DNA of 64,000 bases from Paenibacillus sp. NAIST15-1 (GCF_001894745.1 NZ_BBYF01000020.1:41860-105859); one strand, 5' to 3'; positions 1 to 9,696 are shown, counted from the stretch's first letter. Numbers and translations: made by a program. Notes: generated by a model not told the origin, from the letters alone.

Positions 1-745
1 AGCTAATCACAATATCAGCCTCAGCCAGCATCTGTTCGGCCGCATCAAGCGTACCTGCCCGACCGTTAAACTGCTTCGCCAGCTCTTCCGCACGAGATAG
101 GGTACGGTTTGCTACCATTACCTCCGCAGCCCCGTTGGCATATAAATGCTTCACAGTCAGCTCGCTCATTTTGCCTGCGCCTAGAATGAGTACCTTCTTT
201 CCTTGGAACGATCCGAATATTCGCTTGCCAAGCTCCACTGCGGCATAGCTGACCGATACCGCATTTTCGTTAATGCTTGTTTCGGCATGTGCTCTCTTCG
301 CGAGTGTTATCGCCTGCTTAAATACGGTATTCAGCCACGTCCCGGTTACCCCTTCATTTTGCGCGAACAAGAAGGCATTACGGATTTGGCCTAAAATTTG
401 CGTTTCGCCGATGACCATGGAATCCAAGCCGCAACTGACCCGGAACAAATGCTCGACAGCCTGATCATCTTCATATATATAGAGGTGCGGTGTAAATTGC
501 TGTCTGGAAATGCCGAACCACGTCTCCATAAAGCTGCGGATGAAGTGACCGCACATGTGCAATCTGTCGACAACCACATACAGTTCTGTGCGATTGCATG
601 TCGACACCATCACGCATTCGAGCACGCTCTTCGTCTGTCTCAATTGTCTCAGCGCCTCTTGCCAATCACTTTCGGGCACTGCAAACTTCTCCCGAATTTC
701 TACGGGCGCCGTACGATAGTTCATGCCGACGACGATGATGTGCAT
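1..745 (-). CDS. hemA: Glutamyl-tRNA reductase, 3' end outside window
   Basis: First enzyme of the C5 tetrapyrrole pathway; it reduces the glutamyl group of Glu-tRNA to glutamate-1-semialdehyde with NADPH. I translated the reverse strand by hand: the protein begins MHIIVVGMNYRTAPVEIREK and has the family's catalytic cysteine at residue 50 in VSTCNRTE, the HLFRVSCGLDSMVIGETQI stretch near residues 106-125, and an NADP-binding Rossmann motif VLILGAGKMSE around residue 190. About 248 of roughly 450 expected residues are present, and the gene continues past the left edge. The ATG is preceded by AGGTG at a suitable distance. A Per/Fur-like box overlaps its probable -10 element. In B. subtilis hemA heads the hem operon and is PerR controlled; the same is likely here. 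Identification is firm. Confidence 0.96.
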   Translation of the reverse strand, partial: MHIIVVGMNYRTAPVEIREKFAVPESDWQEALRQLRQTKSVLECVMVSTCNRTELYVVVDRLHMCGHFIRSFMETWFGISRQQFTPHLYIYEDDQAVEHLFRVSCGLDSMVIGETQILGQIRNAFLFAQNEGVTGTWLNTVFKQAITLAKRAHAETSINENAVSVSYAAVELGKRIFGSFQGKKVLILGAGKMSELTVKHLYANGAAEVMVANRTLSRAEELAKQFNGRAGTLDAAEQMLAEADIVIS

Positions 746-784
746 TCATTTCACCTGCTTTTCAAAATTTAGTACATTCTCAGA

Positions 785-799
785 TGATAATCATTATAA
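785..799 (-). promoter_or_regulatory. PerR/Fur-type operator over the hemA -10
   Basis: The 15-mer TGATAATCATTATAA is a 7-1-7 inverted repeat. It differs by one base from the PerR consensus TTATAATnATTATAA and by one base from the Fur consensus TGATAATnATTATCA. On the minus strand it contains TATAAT (798 to 793), a good -10 for hemA, about 50 bases before the start codon. Overlap of operator and -10 would give simple repression by a metal- or peroxide-sensing Fur-family protein. Confidence 0.75.
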
Positions 800-941
800 C
801 ATAGATCAACAAGAACATTCGTTCGTAATTTGAAAATATTATGAAATGCATGTCAAATTTTAGTTTGTACGGGCTAACTGCACCTTATACTATCATTGCA
901 ACGCCCCAATGTCATTCTTTTTTTATGTACTTTTTGCCAGT

Positions 942-1481
942 TCACTTCGGTGTAAAATAAGATTCCAGCACTTCCTTCAAATCCTTGTCTGCGCTAACCA
1001 GTTCTTCACGCTTGGATGCGATCCATCCCCCGCTGCTGTTATAGACGAGTGCATAGCTGTCATAGAGTCGGGTCATTGCCTCGGCGCTCATGCTGATCAT
1101 CTCTTTTTCACTGTCCGTTAATGGGCGATCGCCATTTAACTGCATCAATGTGATGGTTTCTACAACCTTATTCAGGCTAGGCAGCTCTGGCAGCTGCTTC
1201 TTCCCAACCGCACGAACCAGTCTTTCATGTGCAAATGCTGCTGAATAAGCAACAAGCTTCAATTTTTGAAGCGGTTCTGTCGAGTCATACCGCGCTGCTT
1301 CCTGCAATGATCCTTTTAACAGGTTCGTTTGAAATTGAGCTACTTCGTACAGCATTTTAAGCGGGTCGGACGCTTCTGCCTTCGGTGACAATAAGTTGTA
1401 CACTTGAATGGAAGGCCATATTAGCAGCATGAACAACACAACCATCCATACGATACCGCCTCGAAATCGTCTAGGTCTCAT
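942..1481 (-). CDS. Membrane-anchored hypothetical protein
   Basis: A 179-residue protein I do not recognise. A basic N-terminus (MRPRRFRGG) is followed by one hydrophobic segment of about 18 residues (IVWMVVLFMLLIWPSIQV, about residues 9-27), so it should be anchored with the bulk outside the cytoplasm. The rest is hydrophilic and predicted helical, with no cysteine motif or catalytic signature visible. The ATG chosen has AGGTG seven bases upstream; an in-frame ATG two codons earlier sits too close to that site. It lies between speD and hemA, all on the same strand, with about 196 bases before hemA. In B. subtilis a small gene of unrelated appearance (ysxD) occupies the comparable place between engB and hemA; I cannot show homology. 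Confidence 0.75.
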   Translation of the reverse strand: MRPRRFRGGIVWMVVLFMLLIWPSIQVYNLLSPKAEASDPLKMLYEVAQFQTNLLKGSLQEAARYDSTEPLQKLKLVAYSAAFAHERLVRAVGKKQLPELPSLNKVVETITLMQLNGDRPLTDSEKEMISMSAEAMTRLYDSYALVYNSSGGWIASKREELVSADKDLKEVLESYFTPK

Positions 1482-1574
1482 CAGCATTCACCTACTATAT
1501 ATGATTATGTATATAGCTTATGGAGCAACAAGTGGACAAATAACCGAGCTATGAGGTTGTCTCTGTATGAGAAT

Positions 1575-1621
1575 AAAAAAAAGCCCGCCCCACCCTGTGC
1601 CAAGCACGAGGATGAGCGGGT
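1575..1621 (-). terminator. Intrinsic terminator after speD
   Basis: Minus-strand stem starting CCCGCTCATCCTCGTGC, pairing across a short loop with a GCAC...GCGGG arm, followed by eight T. It lies directly downstream of the speD stop codon. Confidence 0.8.
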
Positions 1622-1633
1622 CTTTATTGTCGT

Positions 1634-2032
1634 TTATACCAATTCGGATACTTTCATATCCGGAGTAACCACTTGCAATTCGCCTAATCCGCGAATAAGT
1701 TTCTTCGCGTACGTTTTCTCCGGTTTCAACACAGAGACCAGGTAATCAATGGCTAGCTGCGGGTCTACTGTTTCTCCGCAAGTGTAACAATCGATTGCTG
1801 CAAATCCACGTTCAGGATAAGTGTGGATTGAAAGATGACTTTCTGACAACATAACTAGAACTGTTGCCCCTTGTGGGTCAAACTGTTTAGATTGAACAGA
1901 CAAGACCGTTGCACCACACGCTTCAGCGGCTTCTACCAGTTGTGCTTCAAGCAATTGAGCATTGTTCAGCAAATCGAAGTCGACTCCCCACGTGTCAACA
2001 GCAACATGTCTTCCGAAAGTTGAGTATTCCAT
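1634..2032 (-). CDS. speD: S-adenosylmethionine decarboxylase proenzyme
   Basis: Produces decarboxylated SAM, the aminopropyl donor for spermidine synthesis. The 132-residue protein is the short bacterial class (SpeH/SpeD type). The self-cleavage site is visible as SESHLSIHTYPE: cleavage before Ser65 would generate the pyruvoyl cofactor, His70 lies next to it, and Cys85 in DCYTCGE matches the family's proton donor. N-terminal GRHVAVDTWGVDFDLLN is typical. Start ATG follows AAGGGGG at about ten bases. It has its own terminator and a long leader of about 200 bases containing a GC hairpin (TTCCC/GGGAA) but no regulator that I recognise. No spermidine synthase is next to it. Function is secure from the motif set. 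Confidence 0.96.
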   Translation of the reverse strand: MEYSTFGRHVAVDTWGVDFDLLNNAQLLEAQLVEAAEACGATVLSVQSKQFDPQGATVLVMLSESHLSIHTYPERGFAAIDCYTCGETVDPQLAIDYLVSVLKPEKTYAKKLIRGLGELQVVTPDMKVSELV

Positions 2033-2316
2033 CTTTCGGTTCCCCCTTCCTAGGAATAAAATGTTTGAAAAAATAATTTCATCCGCTAGGACCTACGTCA
2101 TTCACTTCCCGAGGGAAAAATCTCTCGCAACATGCAATGTCCTGAGTGAATCCTGGTTCCTATATTGTTTTCAACGAGATTAAAAATAACATCTTACTCA
2201 CATAAATGCAACACTTTTTTATCCACTTATCCCCTGACTATTCCATTTTCCCTGTCTACTATATGGCGAAAGCCTCTAATAGGTGTCTAGTACGCCCGCC
2301 CAATATTCGCTGCAGA
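2033..2316. other. Intergenic region with the speD leader
   Basis: About 280 bases between the terminator of the 194-residue gene and speD. I see the speD ribosome binding site, a short TTCCC/GGGAA hairpin in the presumed leader and weak AT-rich promoter-like words, but no open frame with a ribosome binding site and no known riboswitch. Confidence 0.4.
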
Positions 2317-2355
2317 ACAAAAAAAAGAACTTAAGGCATACGCCTTAAGTTCTTT
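2317..2355 (-). terminator. Terminator after the 194-residue gene
   Basis: Perfect 14-bp stem AAAGAACTTAAGGC with a four-base loop; on the minus strand it is followed by a run of T (2317-2323 are A on the plus strand). Confidence 0.9.
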
Positions 2356-2371
2356 CATATTCAAGTGCCGC

Positions 2372-2956
2372 TCAGGCTTCCAAGATGAACAATTGCTTTG
2401 CCAATGCTGTTAGCTGCTGATCTACAGCTTGAACCTCATCTGCTGACAGGCTTCGATTGCGCTTATCGAGCAAACTGTTGATGCGCTCCTTAATACTCGC
2501 AATTCGTATTTCTACATGTTCGTTACGGTACATGTTATGCAAGTCCTGTACCGTATCCTTATGTTCGAAAATAACGCGAGGCTCTTCCTTCTGCTCTACA
2601 ATCTTGCGAACAGCCCCATCTGCGTAATAATAAGTGATTGTAAATCCCGCAAAAATCCGATTGACTACCGCTTCGCCACGGAATGTCGCCACAAGCTTAT
2701 GCATCACTTGTGTCAATTTCGGATGAACCAAGCGGCAAGACGTTACACAGACATACCGATTGCCTTGTTTCTCGAACAGGAATATGATCTCATCACCCTG
2801 GCCGTCCTCAAGAACCACCTCTTGATTACCGTTTTCTAATACTTTCACCCGCCCCACAATAGATTGCTTCGCGAGCGATTGCACAAATCGGGTCAATTGA
2901 GCTTCCGTTAACTGTAAACTGGCTTTCACATACTCTGTGGCTAACCGCCGAGCCAT
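2372..2956 (-). CDS. Conserved-looking hypothetical protein, 194 aa
   Basis: A cytoplasmic protein with no signal peptide or membrane segment. The N-terminal half alternates short helices and beta strands (for example QEVVLEDGQGDEIIFLFEKQGNRYVCV, given here in pieces QEVVLEDG and EIIFLFEKQ), and the last 60 residues are charged helix (IRIASIKERINSLLDKRN, then a second helix to the end). Start ATG follows AAGGAGA at a good distance. It lies between engB and speD on the same strand and ends in a strong terminator, so it may be read with engB. I do not recognise the family and see no catalytic motif. Confidence 0.75.
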   Translation of the reverse strand: MARRLATEYVKASLQLTEAQLTRFVQSLAKQSIVGRVKVLENGNQEVVLEDGQGDEIIFLFEKQGNRYVCVTSCRLVHPKLTQVMHKLVATFRGEAVVNRIFAGFTITYYYADGAVRKIVEQKEEPRVIFEHKDTVQDLHNMYRNEHVEIRIASIKERINSLLDKRNRSLSADEVQAVDQQLTALAKQLFILEA

Positions 2957-3113
2957 AAAAACTCTCCTTACCTGTATTCAACATATAATATTTATACATG
3001 TTTATTATACTACAGGGAGAATATGAATTCCTGTTCATGAGCCGCCATTTTATGGTGCATTTCGCAAAAAAACGGACTGAGGCCGGAACTACCCCGCTTT
3101 TTATCCAACATGC

Positions 3114-3707
3114 TTACGAATTAACGCTTGCATGCTGATTAATAATGTCCCATAACTCTTCACGGCCTTGTCCTGTCTCCGCGGAGAACATGACAAACGG
3201 AGCATCCGATGACAACCCAAGGGTGGTACGAACTTGCTTCACATGCTTCGGAAGATGGTTTCTCGATATTTTATCAGCCTTCGTCGCAACCACACATACC
3301 GGGACGCCGTAATGCGTAAGCCAGTCATGCATCATGCAATCGTCTGCTGTAGGCGCATGGCGCAAATCAACAACCAGCAGCACAAGGCGAAGTGTCTCAC
3401 GCTCTTGGAAGTACGCTTCAATCATGCGTCCCCACGCAGCGCGCTGCGTCTTCGATACCTTGGCATACCCGTATCCCGGCACGTCCACGAAATACATATT
3501 TTCATTAATGCGATAGTAGTTCAACTGCTGTGTCTTTCCCGGCTGCGAGCTTGTACGCGCCAAGTTCTTGCGCATAATCATGCGATTGATTAACGATGAC
3601 TTCCCTACATTCGATCGGCCTGCCAGACCAATCTCCGGGAACCCGTCATCTGGATACTGTGCAGATCCAACAGCACTAATAATAAATTCAGCATTTGTTA
3701 TTTTCAT
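3114..3707 (-). CDS. engB: Ribosome biogenesis GTPase YsxC/EngB
   Basis: Small essential GTPase that helps assemble the 50S ribosomal subunit. At 197 residues it has the usual length. G1 [14 protein letters not shown] is near residue 30, G3 [10 protein letters not shown] near residue 75, G4 TKADK near 142 and the G5-like SAETGQG near 175. It follows lon in the order also found in B. subtilis (lonA-ysxC). Here a strong terminator separates the two, and a promoter-like pair (TTGTGA, 16 bases, TACAAT) lies just downstream of it, so engB is probably transcribed on its own. Identification is firm. Confidence 0.96.
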   Translation of the reverse strand: MKITNAEFIISAVGSAQYPDDGFPEIGLAGRSNVGKSSLINRMIMRKNLARTSSQPGKTQQLNYYRINENMYFVDVPGYGYAKVSKTQRAAWGRMIEAYFQERETLRLVLLVVDLRHAPTADDCMMHDWLTHYGVPVCVVATKADKISRNHLPKHVKQVRTTLGLSSDAPFVMFSAETGQGREELWDIINQHASVNS

Positions 3708-3750
3708 ACGCGATTATCCTCACCTTACATTCTGTTCTGTCTATTGTACA

Positions 3751-3778
3751 ATTGTACACGATTCCCGTCATTTCACAA
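3751..3778 (-). promoter_or_regulatory. Probable sigma-A promoter of engB
   Basis: Minus-strand TTGTGA (-35), 16-base spacer, TACAAT (-10). A second TACAAT follows immediately, so that TTGTACAATTGTACAA forms a palindromic stretch that could also be a binding site. It sits between the lon terminator and the engB start. Confidence 0.5.
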
Positions 3779-3815
3779 AAAAAAAGAAAAACGGATGCGC
3801 TGCACGCGCATCCGT
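3779..3815 (-). terminator. Terminator after lon
   Basis: Perfect 10-bp stem ACGGATGCGC with loop of five bases, followed on the minus strand by a T-rich tract. It lies 16 bases after the lon stop codon and before engB. Confidence 0.9.
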
Positions 3816-3830
3816 CTTGTTGCTATACCA

Positions 3831-6167
3831 TTATGATGAAGTCGCTTCCAGCAACGCATGCTGCAGCACTTCATCCATATGAGCTACTGGTATAAAGGTC
3901 AGCTCCCGCCGTACTGTATCCGGGATATCCGCTAGATCGCGTTCATTGTCATGTGGGAACAGAACCGTCTTGATTCCTGCACGAAGCGCGGCCAGCGACT
4001 TCTCTTTCAATCCACCAATCGGGAGTACTCTCCCGCGCAATGTAATCTCACCGGTCATTGCAACATCCTTGGATACATACCGATTAGTGAACGCCGATAC
4101 AAGTGCCGTCGCAATTGTGATTCCGGCGGAAGGGCCATCCTTCGGAATCGCTCCTTCAGGGACATGGACATGAATATCCAGCTTCTCATGGAAGTCGGGC
4201 TCCAATCCCCACTGTGCCGCCTTCGAGCGGATGTAGCTAAATGCAGCCTGTGCGGACTCTTTCATGACATCGCCAAGCTTGCCTGTCAATTGCAGCTTAC
4301 CGGAGCCAGGAACCACGGTAACCTCAATGTTAAGCGTGTCCCCTCCCGCTTCCGTCCACGCAAGACCTGTCACCGTTCCGATCTGGTCATTTTGTTCTGC
4401 CAGACCATAGCGATATCGAGCTACACCTAAATATTCGGATAATTGCTGGGCGTGAATCTGTATGTCTTCCACCTGTTCAGATACAATTCGCTTTGCAGCC
4501 TTGCGGCATAGCGCAGCCAATTGCTGTTCCAGTTGGCGAACTCCCGCTTCACGTGTATATTCACGAATCACTTTCAGAAGGCAGTCCTCTTGAACCGTCA
4601 GCTGATTCGCCTGCAATCCATGGGCTTCCTTCTGCTTCGGAAGCAGATGCCTGTTCGCGATTTCCAGCTTCTCAAGCTCCGTATATCCAGACAAGGACAG
4701 CAGTTCCATCCGATCCAGCAGCGGACGCGGTATATTGTGAACCGCATTGGCAGTTGTCACGAACAGAACCTTGGACAGATCGACCGGGAGCTCAACGAAA
4801 TGATCACTGAATGCATTATTCTGTTCTGGATCCAATACCTCCAGCAGTGCAGATGCCGGATCCCCACGGAAGTCAGATGCCATCTTGTCGATTTCATCAA
4901 GCAGCATTACTGGGTTCATCGTGCCCGCATTTTTAAGCGCCTGAACAATTCGTCCTGGCATTGCACCTACATAGGTACGACGATGACCGCGAATCTCCGC
5001 CTCGTCACGCACCCCACCTAACGAGATACGAACAAATTTCCGTTCAAGCGATTTCGCAATTGACCTTGCAAGCGACGTTTTCCCGACACCCGGAGGGCCA
5101 ACAAGGCATAGAATCGGCCCTTTCATTTCTTTGACTAGCTGCTGTACAGCCAAATATTCAAGGACACGTTCCTTCGGCTTCTCAAGTCCATAATGATCGG
5201 CCTCCAGAATGGATTCTGCCTTGCTCAGATCCAGATCATCCTCCGAGAGCTGAGCCCACGGAATCTGAAGCAGCCAATCGATATAGTTTCGAATCACCGA
5301 ACCTTCTGCGGAAGAAGCCGGCATTTTCTCCAATCGATCGATTTCTTTGCCGATTTTCTCACGAACTTTATCCGGAGCCTCGAGCTCCTTCAATTGGGCA
5401 CGCAGCTCCTCGGCCTCGCCCGCGCGGCCTTCTTTATCTCCCAATTCCTTCTGGATCGCCTTCATTTGCTCACGCAAATAGTATTCCTTCTGTGTCTTCT
5501 CCATCTGCTTCTTCACGCGCTGGCCAATCTTCTTCTCCATCTCCAGCACTTCGCTCTCATTATTGAGCAGCTCAAGCAGCTTATGCAGACGGGCTTTGCT
5601 ATCCACCGTCTCCAGAAGCGCCTGTTTATCTTTGAGCTTGATGGACAAGTGGCTGGCGATCACATCCGCCATCCGACCCGGTTCTTCGATGTCCGTTACG
5701 GAAGCTAGCGTCTCTGGCGACACCTTCTTCGACATTTGCACATAGTTCTCGAACTGGGTCAATGCCATGCGCATGAGCGCTTCTGTCTCTGAAGTATCAT
5801 CCGACGTCTCTTCATGCAATACATGCACCTGAACCTCATAGAACTCCTCATTAGGCACATATTCAACGATCTCAGCGCGCTCAACACCCTCAACAAGCAC
5901 ACGTATTGTGTTATTAGGCAGACGTAACATTTGACGAACCTTCGCTATCGTGCCTATACGGAAAATATCATCCTGAGAAGGCTCCTCGATGCTGACCTCT
6001 GACTGCGTGCACAACAGCAGCAATTGATCTTCCAGCATCGCATGTTCAAGTGCCCGTACCGACTTATCGCGCCCCACATCCAAGTTCAACACCATGCTCG
6101 GGTACACGAGCAAGCCTCGTAGCGGGAGCAGAGGCAGGCGGCGGTCTTTGTTCGATTTAAGCCCCAT
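3831..6167 (-). CDS. lon: ATP-dependent protease Lon (LonA)
   Basis: Cytoplasmic AAA+ serine protease that degrades misfolded and regulatory proteins. The 778 residues match LonA in length. Order of domains: N-terminal LON substrate domain (about 1-205), coiled coil (about 205-260), AAA+ with Walker A GPPGVGKT at 357-364 and Walker B LLDEID ending at 427, and the protease domain with catalytic Ser680 in PKDGPSAG and Lys723 in GGLKEK. The start ATG follows GGGGGTG. The second Lon paralogue lies directly upstream on the same strand, as in Bacillus. A terminator follows. Nothing is missing or unusual. Confidence 0.97.
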   Translation of the reverse strand: MGLKSNKDRRLPLLPLRGLLVYPSMVLNLDVGRDKSVRALEHAMLEDQLLLLCTQSEVSIEEPSQDDIFRIGTIAKVRQMLRLPNNTIRVLVEGVERAEIVEYVPNEEFYEVQVHVLHEETSDDTSETEALMRMALTQFENYVQMSKKVSPETLASVTDIEEPGRMADVIASHLSIKLKDKQALLETVDSKARLHKLLELLNNESEVLEMEKKIGQRVKKQMEKTQKEYYLREQMKAIQKELGDKEGRAGEAEELRAQLKELEAPDKVREKIGKEIDRLEKMPASSAEGSVIRNYIDWLLQIPWAQLSEDDLDLSKAESILEADHYGLEKPKERVLEYLAVQQLVKEMKGPILCLVGPPGVGKTSLARSIAKSLERKFVRISLGGVRDEAEIRGHRRTYVGAMPGRIVQALKNAGTMNPVMLLDEIDKMASDFRGDPASALLEVLDPEQNNAFSDHFVELPVDLSKVLFVTTANAVHNIPRPLLDRMELLSLSGYTELEKLEIANRHLLPKQKEAHGLQANQLTVQEDCLLKVIREYTREAGVRQLEQQLAALCRKAAKRIVSEQVEDIQIHAQQLSEYLGVARYRYGLAEQNDQIGTVTGLAWTEAGGDTLNIEVTVVPGSGKLQLTGKLGDVMKESAQAAFSYIRSKAAQWGLEPDFHEKLDIHVHVPEGAIPKDGPSAGITIATALVSAFTNRYVSKDVAMTGEITLRGRVLPIGGLKEKSLAALRAGIKTVLFPHDNERDLADIPDTVRRELTFIPVAHMDEVLQHALLEATSS

Positions 6168-6263
6168 CGTTCGGCACCCCCATGGCTATCATGATCTATC
6201 TAGTACATTGCAACCAACATTTTATCAAATGTTCAAGTAAAACACCAATTTTCCACAGGCCGA

Positions 6264-8000
6264 TCAGCTATAGCTGCTCCCATCAGAAGAACTGCTATTC
6301 TTCTCCGATCCTTCTGCATGCAGCAACGGCAGCGAGGTGCCCACGGCACGTTCGAACGGTTGCGGCTTATGCTGTGCATCTCCCTTCCATTCACTGCCGA
6401 ATGCATGTTGGAAGCCTTCCTCAATGTGTTCGACGGGTATGACTTGCACTCCATCCAAGCCTGCGAAGATATCCTGCCAGTTCTCCTTCGGAATAAGCAC
6501 GCGAGTTGCTCCTGCTTGAAAAGCCGCTTCCACCTTGGCAAGTACGCCGCCGACCGGCTTAATGCGCCCATGAAGACTGATTTCACCTGTCATCGCAAGC
6601 TTATTGTCCACAGGCCATCCATTCAATGCTGATGCGATGGCTATCGCCATTGCCATGCCCGCGGATGGACCATCTACTGGCGATCCGCCTGGGAAGTTAA
6701 TGTGCAAATCGAAGTTGGATGTCTCATGTCCCAGGCTGCGAAGCACGGTCAATACGTTCTCAATAGACCCCTTCGCCATACTCTTGCGGCGCAGCGTTCG
6801 GCTTCCACCGCCCAGCTCTTCTTCCTCGACAACACCCGTAATTGTATACTTGCCGTGCCCACTCTTCACACGGATCGCACTCACTTCAATTTCCAGCAGC
6901 GCTCCCATGCTAGGACCGTACACAGCCAAGCCATTCACGAGACCAACCTGTGGTTCTGCAGGAACTTTGCGATCAGGACGCGGAGCAATCTGGCTGCTGT
7001 TGGCAACCCATTCTACATCAGCCGCATCAATCGATGTCCGCCCTTCTGACATCGCCAGTCCAGCCGACAGTTGGACAATATTCACCGCCTCACGCCCATT
7101 GGTCGCGTACTTTTTCACCATATCTACCGCTTCTGGCGAGTGCGGGAAGCCAATTTTCTTCAGACCATTTTCTGCAATAGCTCCGATTTCATCAGGAAGC
7201 AGCGGCCTGAAGTAGATTTCCATACAACGTGAACGAAGCGCTGGCGGGAGTTCTTGGGAAGAGCGGGTCGTCGCTCCCACAAGCCTGAAGTCCGCAGGCA
7301 ATCCATTTTGAAAAATATCGTGAATATACGAAGGTACATTCGAGTCTTCCGAATTGTAATAAGCGCTCTCCAAAAATACTTTACGATCTTCAAGTACCTT
7401 CAACAGTTTATTCATCTGTATCGGATGAAGCTCACCAATCTCATCAATAAACAGCATGCCCCCATGTGCCTTCGTCACCGCTCCCGGCTTCGGCTGTGGA
7501 ATCCCAGCGACTCCCATCGCACCAGCACCTTGATAAATTGGATCATGAACCGAGCCTATTAATGGGTCGGCAATGCCACGTTCATCAAATCTTGCTGTCG
7601 TCGCATCGATTTCAGTGAACTTGGATTCCATTGTAAATGGCGAGCTCGCATTCTTCTTCGCTTCCTCCAGCACTACTCTCGCAGCAGCCGTCTTACCTAC
7701 GCCTGGTGGGCCATAGATGATCACATGCTGCGGGTTCGAACTGCACAAAGCAGCTTTGAGCGCCTTCAATCCATCTTTCTGCCCAACAATATCGCTCATG
7801 ATCGCAGGTCTTGTCTTCTCTGCTAACGGCTTCGTCAAGGAAATAGACCTTAGCTTGCGCAGCTTATCCATCTCCTTGCGCGATTCTCGATCAACAGCTG
7901 TGCGATTTCCTTTCTGACTGCGCAGCAGATTCCAGAAGTATATGCCAATAACTACGGCAAAGAACGCATTGATCAGCATCAATATTACGCTTAAATTCAT
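6264..8000 (-). CDS. lonB: Membrane-anchored Lon-like protease LonB
   Basis: Sporulation-associated Lon paralogue in Bacillus; here 578 residues. The N-terminus (MNLSVILMLINAFFAVVIGI) is a membrane anchor of about 20 residues. AAA+ follows with Walker A GPPGVGKT near residue 100 and Walker B MLFIDEIGE, then a protease domain with GGSPVDGPSAG (Ser) and the GGVLAK Lys. The LonA-type N-terminal substrate domain is absent, as expected for LonB. I start at the ATG preceded by GGGAGGATG rather than an in-frame ATG 16 codons upstream, which lacks a binding site and would put polar residues before the anchor. The C-terminal 25 residues are Ser-rich. It is 96 bases upstream of lon. Confidence 0.94.
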   Translation of the reverse strand: MNLSVILMLINAFFAVVIGIYFWNLLRSQKGNRTAVDRESRKEMDKLRKLRSISLTKPLAEKTRPAIMSDIVGQKDGLKALKAALCSSNPQHVIIYGPPGVGKTAAARVVLEEAKKNASSPFTMESKFTEIDATTARFDERGIADPLIGSVHDPIYQGAGAMGVAGIPQPKPGAVTKAHGGMLFIDEIGELHPIQMNKLLKVLEDRKVFLESAYYNSEDSNVPSYIHDIFQNGLPADFRLVGATTRSSQELPPALRSRCMEIYFRPLLPDEIGAIAENGLKKIGFPHSPEAVDMVKKYATNGREAVNIVQLSAGLAMSEGRTSIDAADVEWVANSSQIAPRPDRKVPAEPQVGLVNGLAVYGPSMGALLEIEVSAIRVKSGHGKYTITGVVEEEELGGGSRTLRRKSMAKGSIENVLTVLRSLGHETSNFDLHINFPGGSPVDGPSAGMAMAIAIASALNGWPVDNKLAMTGEISLHGRIKPVGGVLAKVEAAFQAGATRVLIPKENWQDIFAGLDGVQVIPVEHIEEGFQHAFGSEWKGDAQHKPQPFERAVGTSLPLLHAEGSEKNSSSSDGSSYS

Positions 8001-8032
8001 CGTTTCATCCTCCCATAACGCCCTCGCAAGGA

Positions 8033-8083
8033 CAAAAAAATCCGGCAAAGTTTACTACTTGGTAGTATTACCCTTTGCCGGAT
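8033..8083 (-). terminator. Terminator after the AGCS symporter
   Basis: ATCCGGCAAAG pairs perfectly with CTTTGCCGGAT, with a second inner ACTAC/GTAGT pairing; T run follows on the minus strand. Confidence 0.88.
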
Positions 8084-8102
8084 GCATTATAAGCGTATGT
8101 GA

Positions 8103-9518
8103 TTATGAGTTATTATTTCTTTCCCAACATTCTGCATGCTTCAGTCCTGGAACAGAATCTGCATAGAAGACTGGCTCCTCGCCACGCTTACGCTGACCCA
8201 TATAATCTTTCAAAGCCGCAAATGCCACTTTACCAAGCAGCATAATGGAAATGAGATTAATAAACGCCATGAAGCCCATGAACAAGTCTGCCAAATTCCA
8301 TACTAGGGTCATCTTCGCAACAGAACCGAAGAGAACCATCGCTATGACACCTAGTCGATAGGCAAGCATCCAACCCTTTTTCTTCGTAATGAATTCGATG
8401 TTGCTTTGACCGTAATAGTAGTTTCCAATCAGCGAAGTAAATGCGAATAAAAAGACAGCTAAGCCAATAAAAATGTGCGCCCAATCTCCAACCTGAGCCG
8501 CAAGCGCATGTTGAGTCAATCGAATGCCGTTCTGCTCGCCCGTCGTCGAAATCCCGGAGAACAGGATAATGAACGCTGTTGACGAACAAACAAGCAATGT
8601 ATCGACGAATACCCCAAACGACTGGATCAAACCTTGCTTGACTGGATGACTAACATGGGCTGTCGCCGCCGCATTGGGAGCACTACCCATTCCGGCCTCG
8701 TTCGAGAACAGACCGCGTTTAATCCCGTTCATCACCGCTGCGCCTACGCCGCCAGCCAGCGCCTCTCCAAATCCAAAGGCATTTTGAATAATAGAAGCAA
8801 ACACGCCCGGAATTTCTCTAAAATTCACGAACATGACGAACAAGGCAATCGCTATATAGGCTAGCGCCATGATCGGAACTACAGTCGCAGAAACCTTAGC
8901 AACCCGCTGAACCCCACCGAATATCGTCGGGATGACAAGAACTGCCAAGATAACCCCCATCCAAATCGGATCCAAGTTAAATATATCCTGGAATGCAGCA
9001 CTTGCTGTGTTGGCCTGTACAGAATTAAAAACGAATCCGAAACTGAAAATAATGAGGACTGCAAAAATAATGCCTAGCCAGCGTGCGTTCAACGCTCGTT
9101 CCATATAGTAAGCTGGGCCGCCTCTGAAATCCTTGCCATCGCGCACTTTATACACTTGTGCCAATGTGGATTCGACGAACCCCGAAGCCGCGCCAATAAT
9201 GGCAATCATCCACATCCAGAATACAGCGCCAGGGCCACCCAACGAAATGGCAATAGCGACTCCGGCCAAATTCCCCGTACCAACACGCGAGGCCGTACTC
9301 ATTGCGAATGCCTGGAAGGAGGAAACGCCTTGTTTCTCACCGGAAGACTTTCCTTTATCCCGCCCCAACATAAGACGGAACGTTTCTTTAATCGCGGAAA
9401 GCTGCACGAAGCCTGTTCGGAATGAAAAATATAATCCCGCTGTTATCAGGACAAATATAAGCATCAAATACCACAAATCATTAAACTTTCCGATCCAATC
9501 CTGAATTTGATCGATCAA
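8103..9518 (-). CDS. alsT: Sodium:alanine/glycine symporter, AGCS family
   Basis: Integral membrane amino-acid carrier of the AGCS family (AlsT/DagA/GlyP type), 471 residues with about ten hydrophobic segments. The family signature is clear in ASRVGTGNLAGVAIAI near residue 78, GPGAVFWMWMIAIIGAASGFVEST, GGPAYYM near 130 and GLFSNEAGMGSAPN near 275. It should import alanine, glycine or glutamine with sodium. Translation most likely begins at TTG, preceded by GAGGTG nine bases upstream. It has its own sigma-A promoter and terminator. Substrate cannot be decided from sequence. Divergent from the M23 peptidase gene. Confidence 0.93.
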   Translation of the reverse strand: MIDQIQDWIGKFNDLWYLMLIFVLITAGLYFSFRTGFVQLSAIKETFRLMLGRDKGKSSGEKQGVSSFQAFAMSTASRVGTGNLAGVAIAISLGGPGAVFWMWMIAIIGAASGFVESTLAQVYKVRDGKDFRGGPAYYMERALNARWLGIIFAVLIIFSFGFVFNSVQANTASAAFQDIFNLDPIWMGVILAVLVIPTIFGGVQRVAKVSATVVPIMALAYIAIALFVMFVNFREIPGVFASIIQNAFGFGEALAGGVGAAVMNGIKRGLFSNEAGMGSAPNAAATAHVSHPVKQGLIQSFGVFVDTLLVCSSTAFIILFSGISTTGEQNGIRLTQHALAAQVGDWAHIFIGLAVFLFAFTSLIGNYYYGQSNIEFITKKKGWMLAYRLGVIAMVLFGSVAKMTLVWNLADLFMGFMAFINLISIMLLGKVAFAALKDYMGQRKRGEEPVFYADSVPGLKHAECWERNNNS

Positions 9519-9589
9519 TATATCGCACCTCTCTTATTCTCTAGTCCTGTTGCACGCGATATGTTAACTTTGCTAACACGTACTATCTG

Positions 9590-9618
9590 ATTGTAGCGTA
9601 AATCGCAGGCAATGGCAA
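9590..9618 (-). promoter_or_regulatory. Sigma-A promoter of alsT
   Basis: TTGCCA (-35), exactly 17 bases, TACAAT (-10) on the minus strand. A TGTTA/TAACA inverted repeat with seven-base spacing lies just downstream (9562-9578) and may be an operator or leader hairpin. Confidence 0.7.
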
Positions 9619-9666
9619 AATGTTTTTTATCATTTTTCAATTTGTGATAAAATTTACCTTTTCGTT

Positions 9667-9696
9667 ATTCGACACAAACCGATTTTTATGTCGAAT
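9667..9696. repeat. Inverted repeat ATTCGACA/TGTCGAAT
   Basis: Perfect 8-bp inverted repeat with a 14-base gap in the divergent region between alsT and the M23 gene. No T run follows, so a protein-binding site or leader hairpin is more likely than a terminator. Confidence 0.45.
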
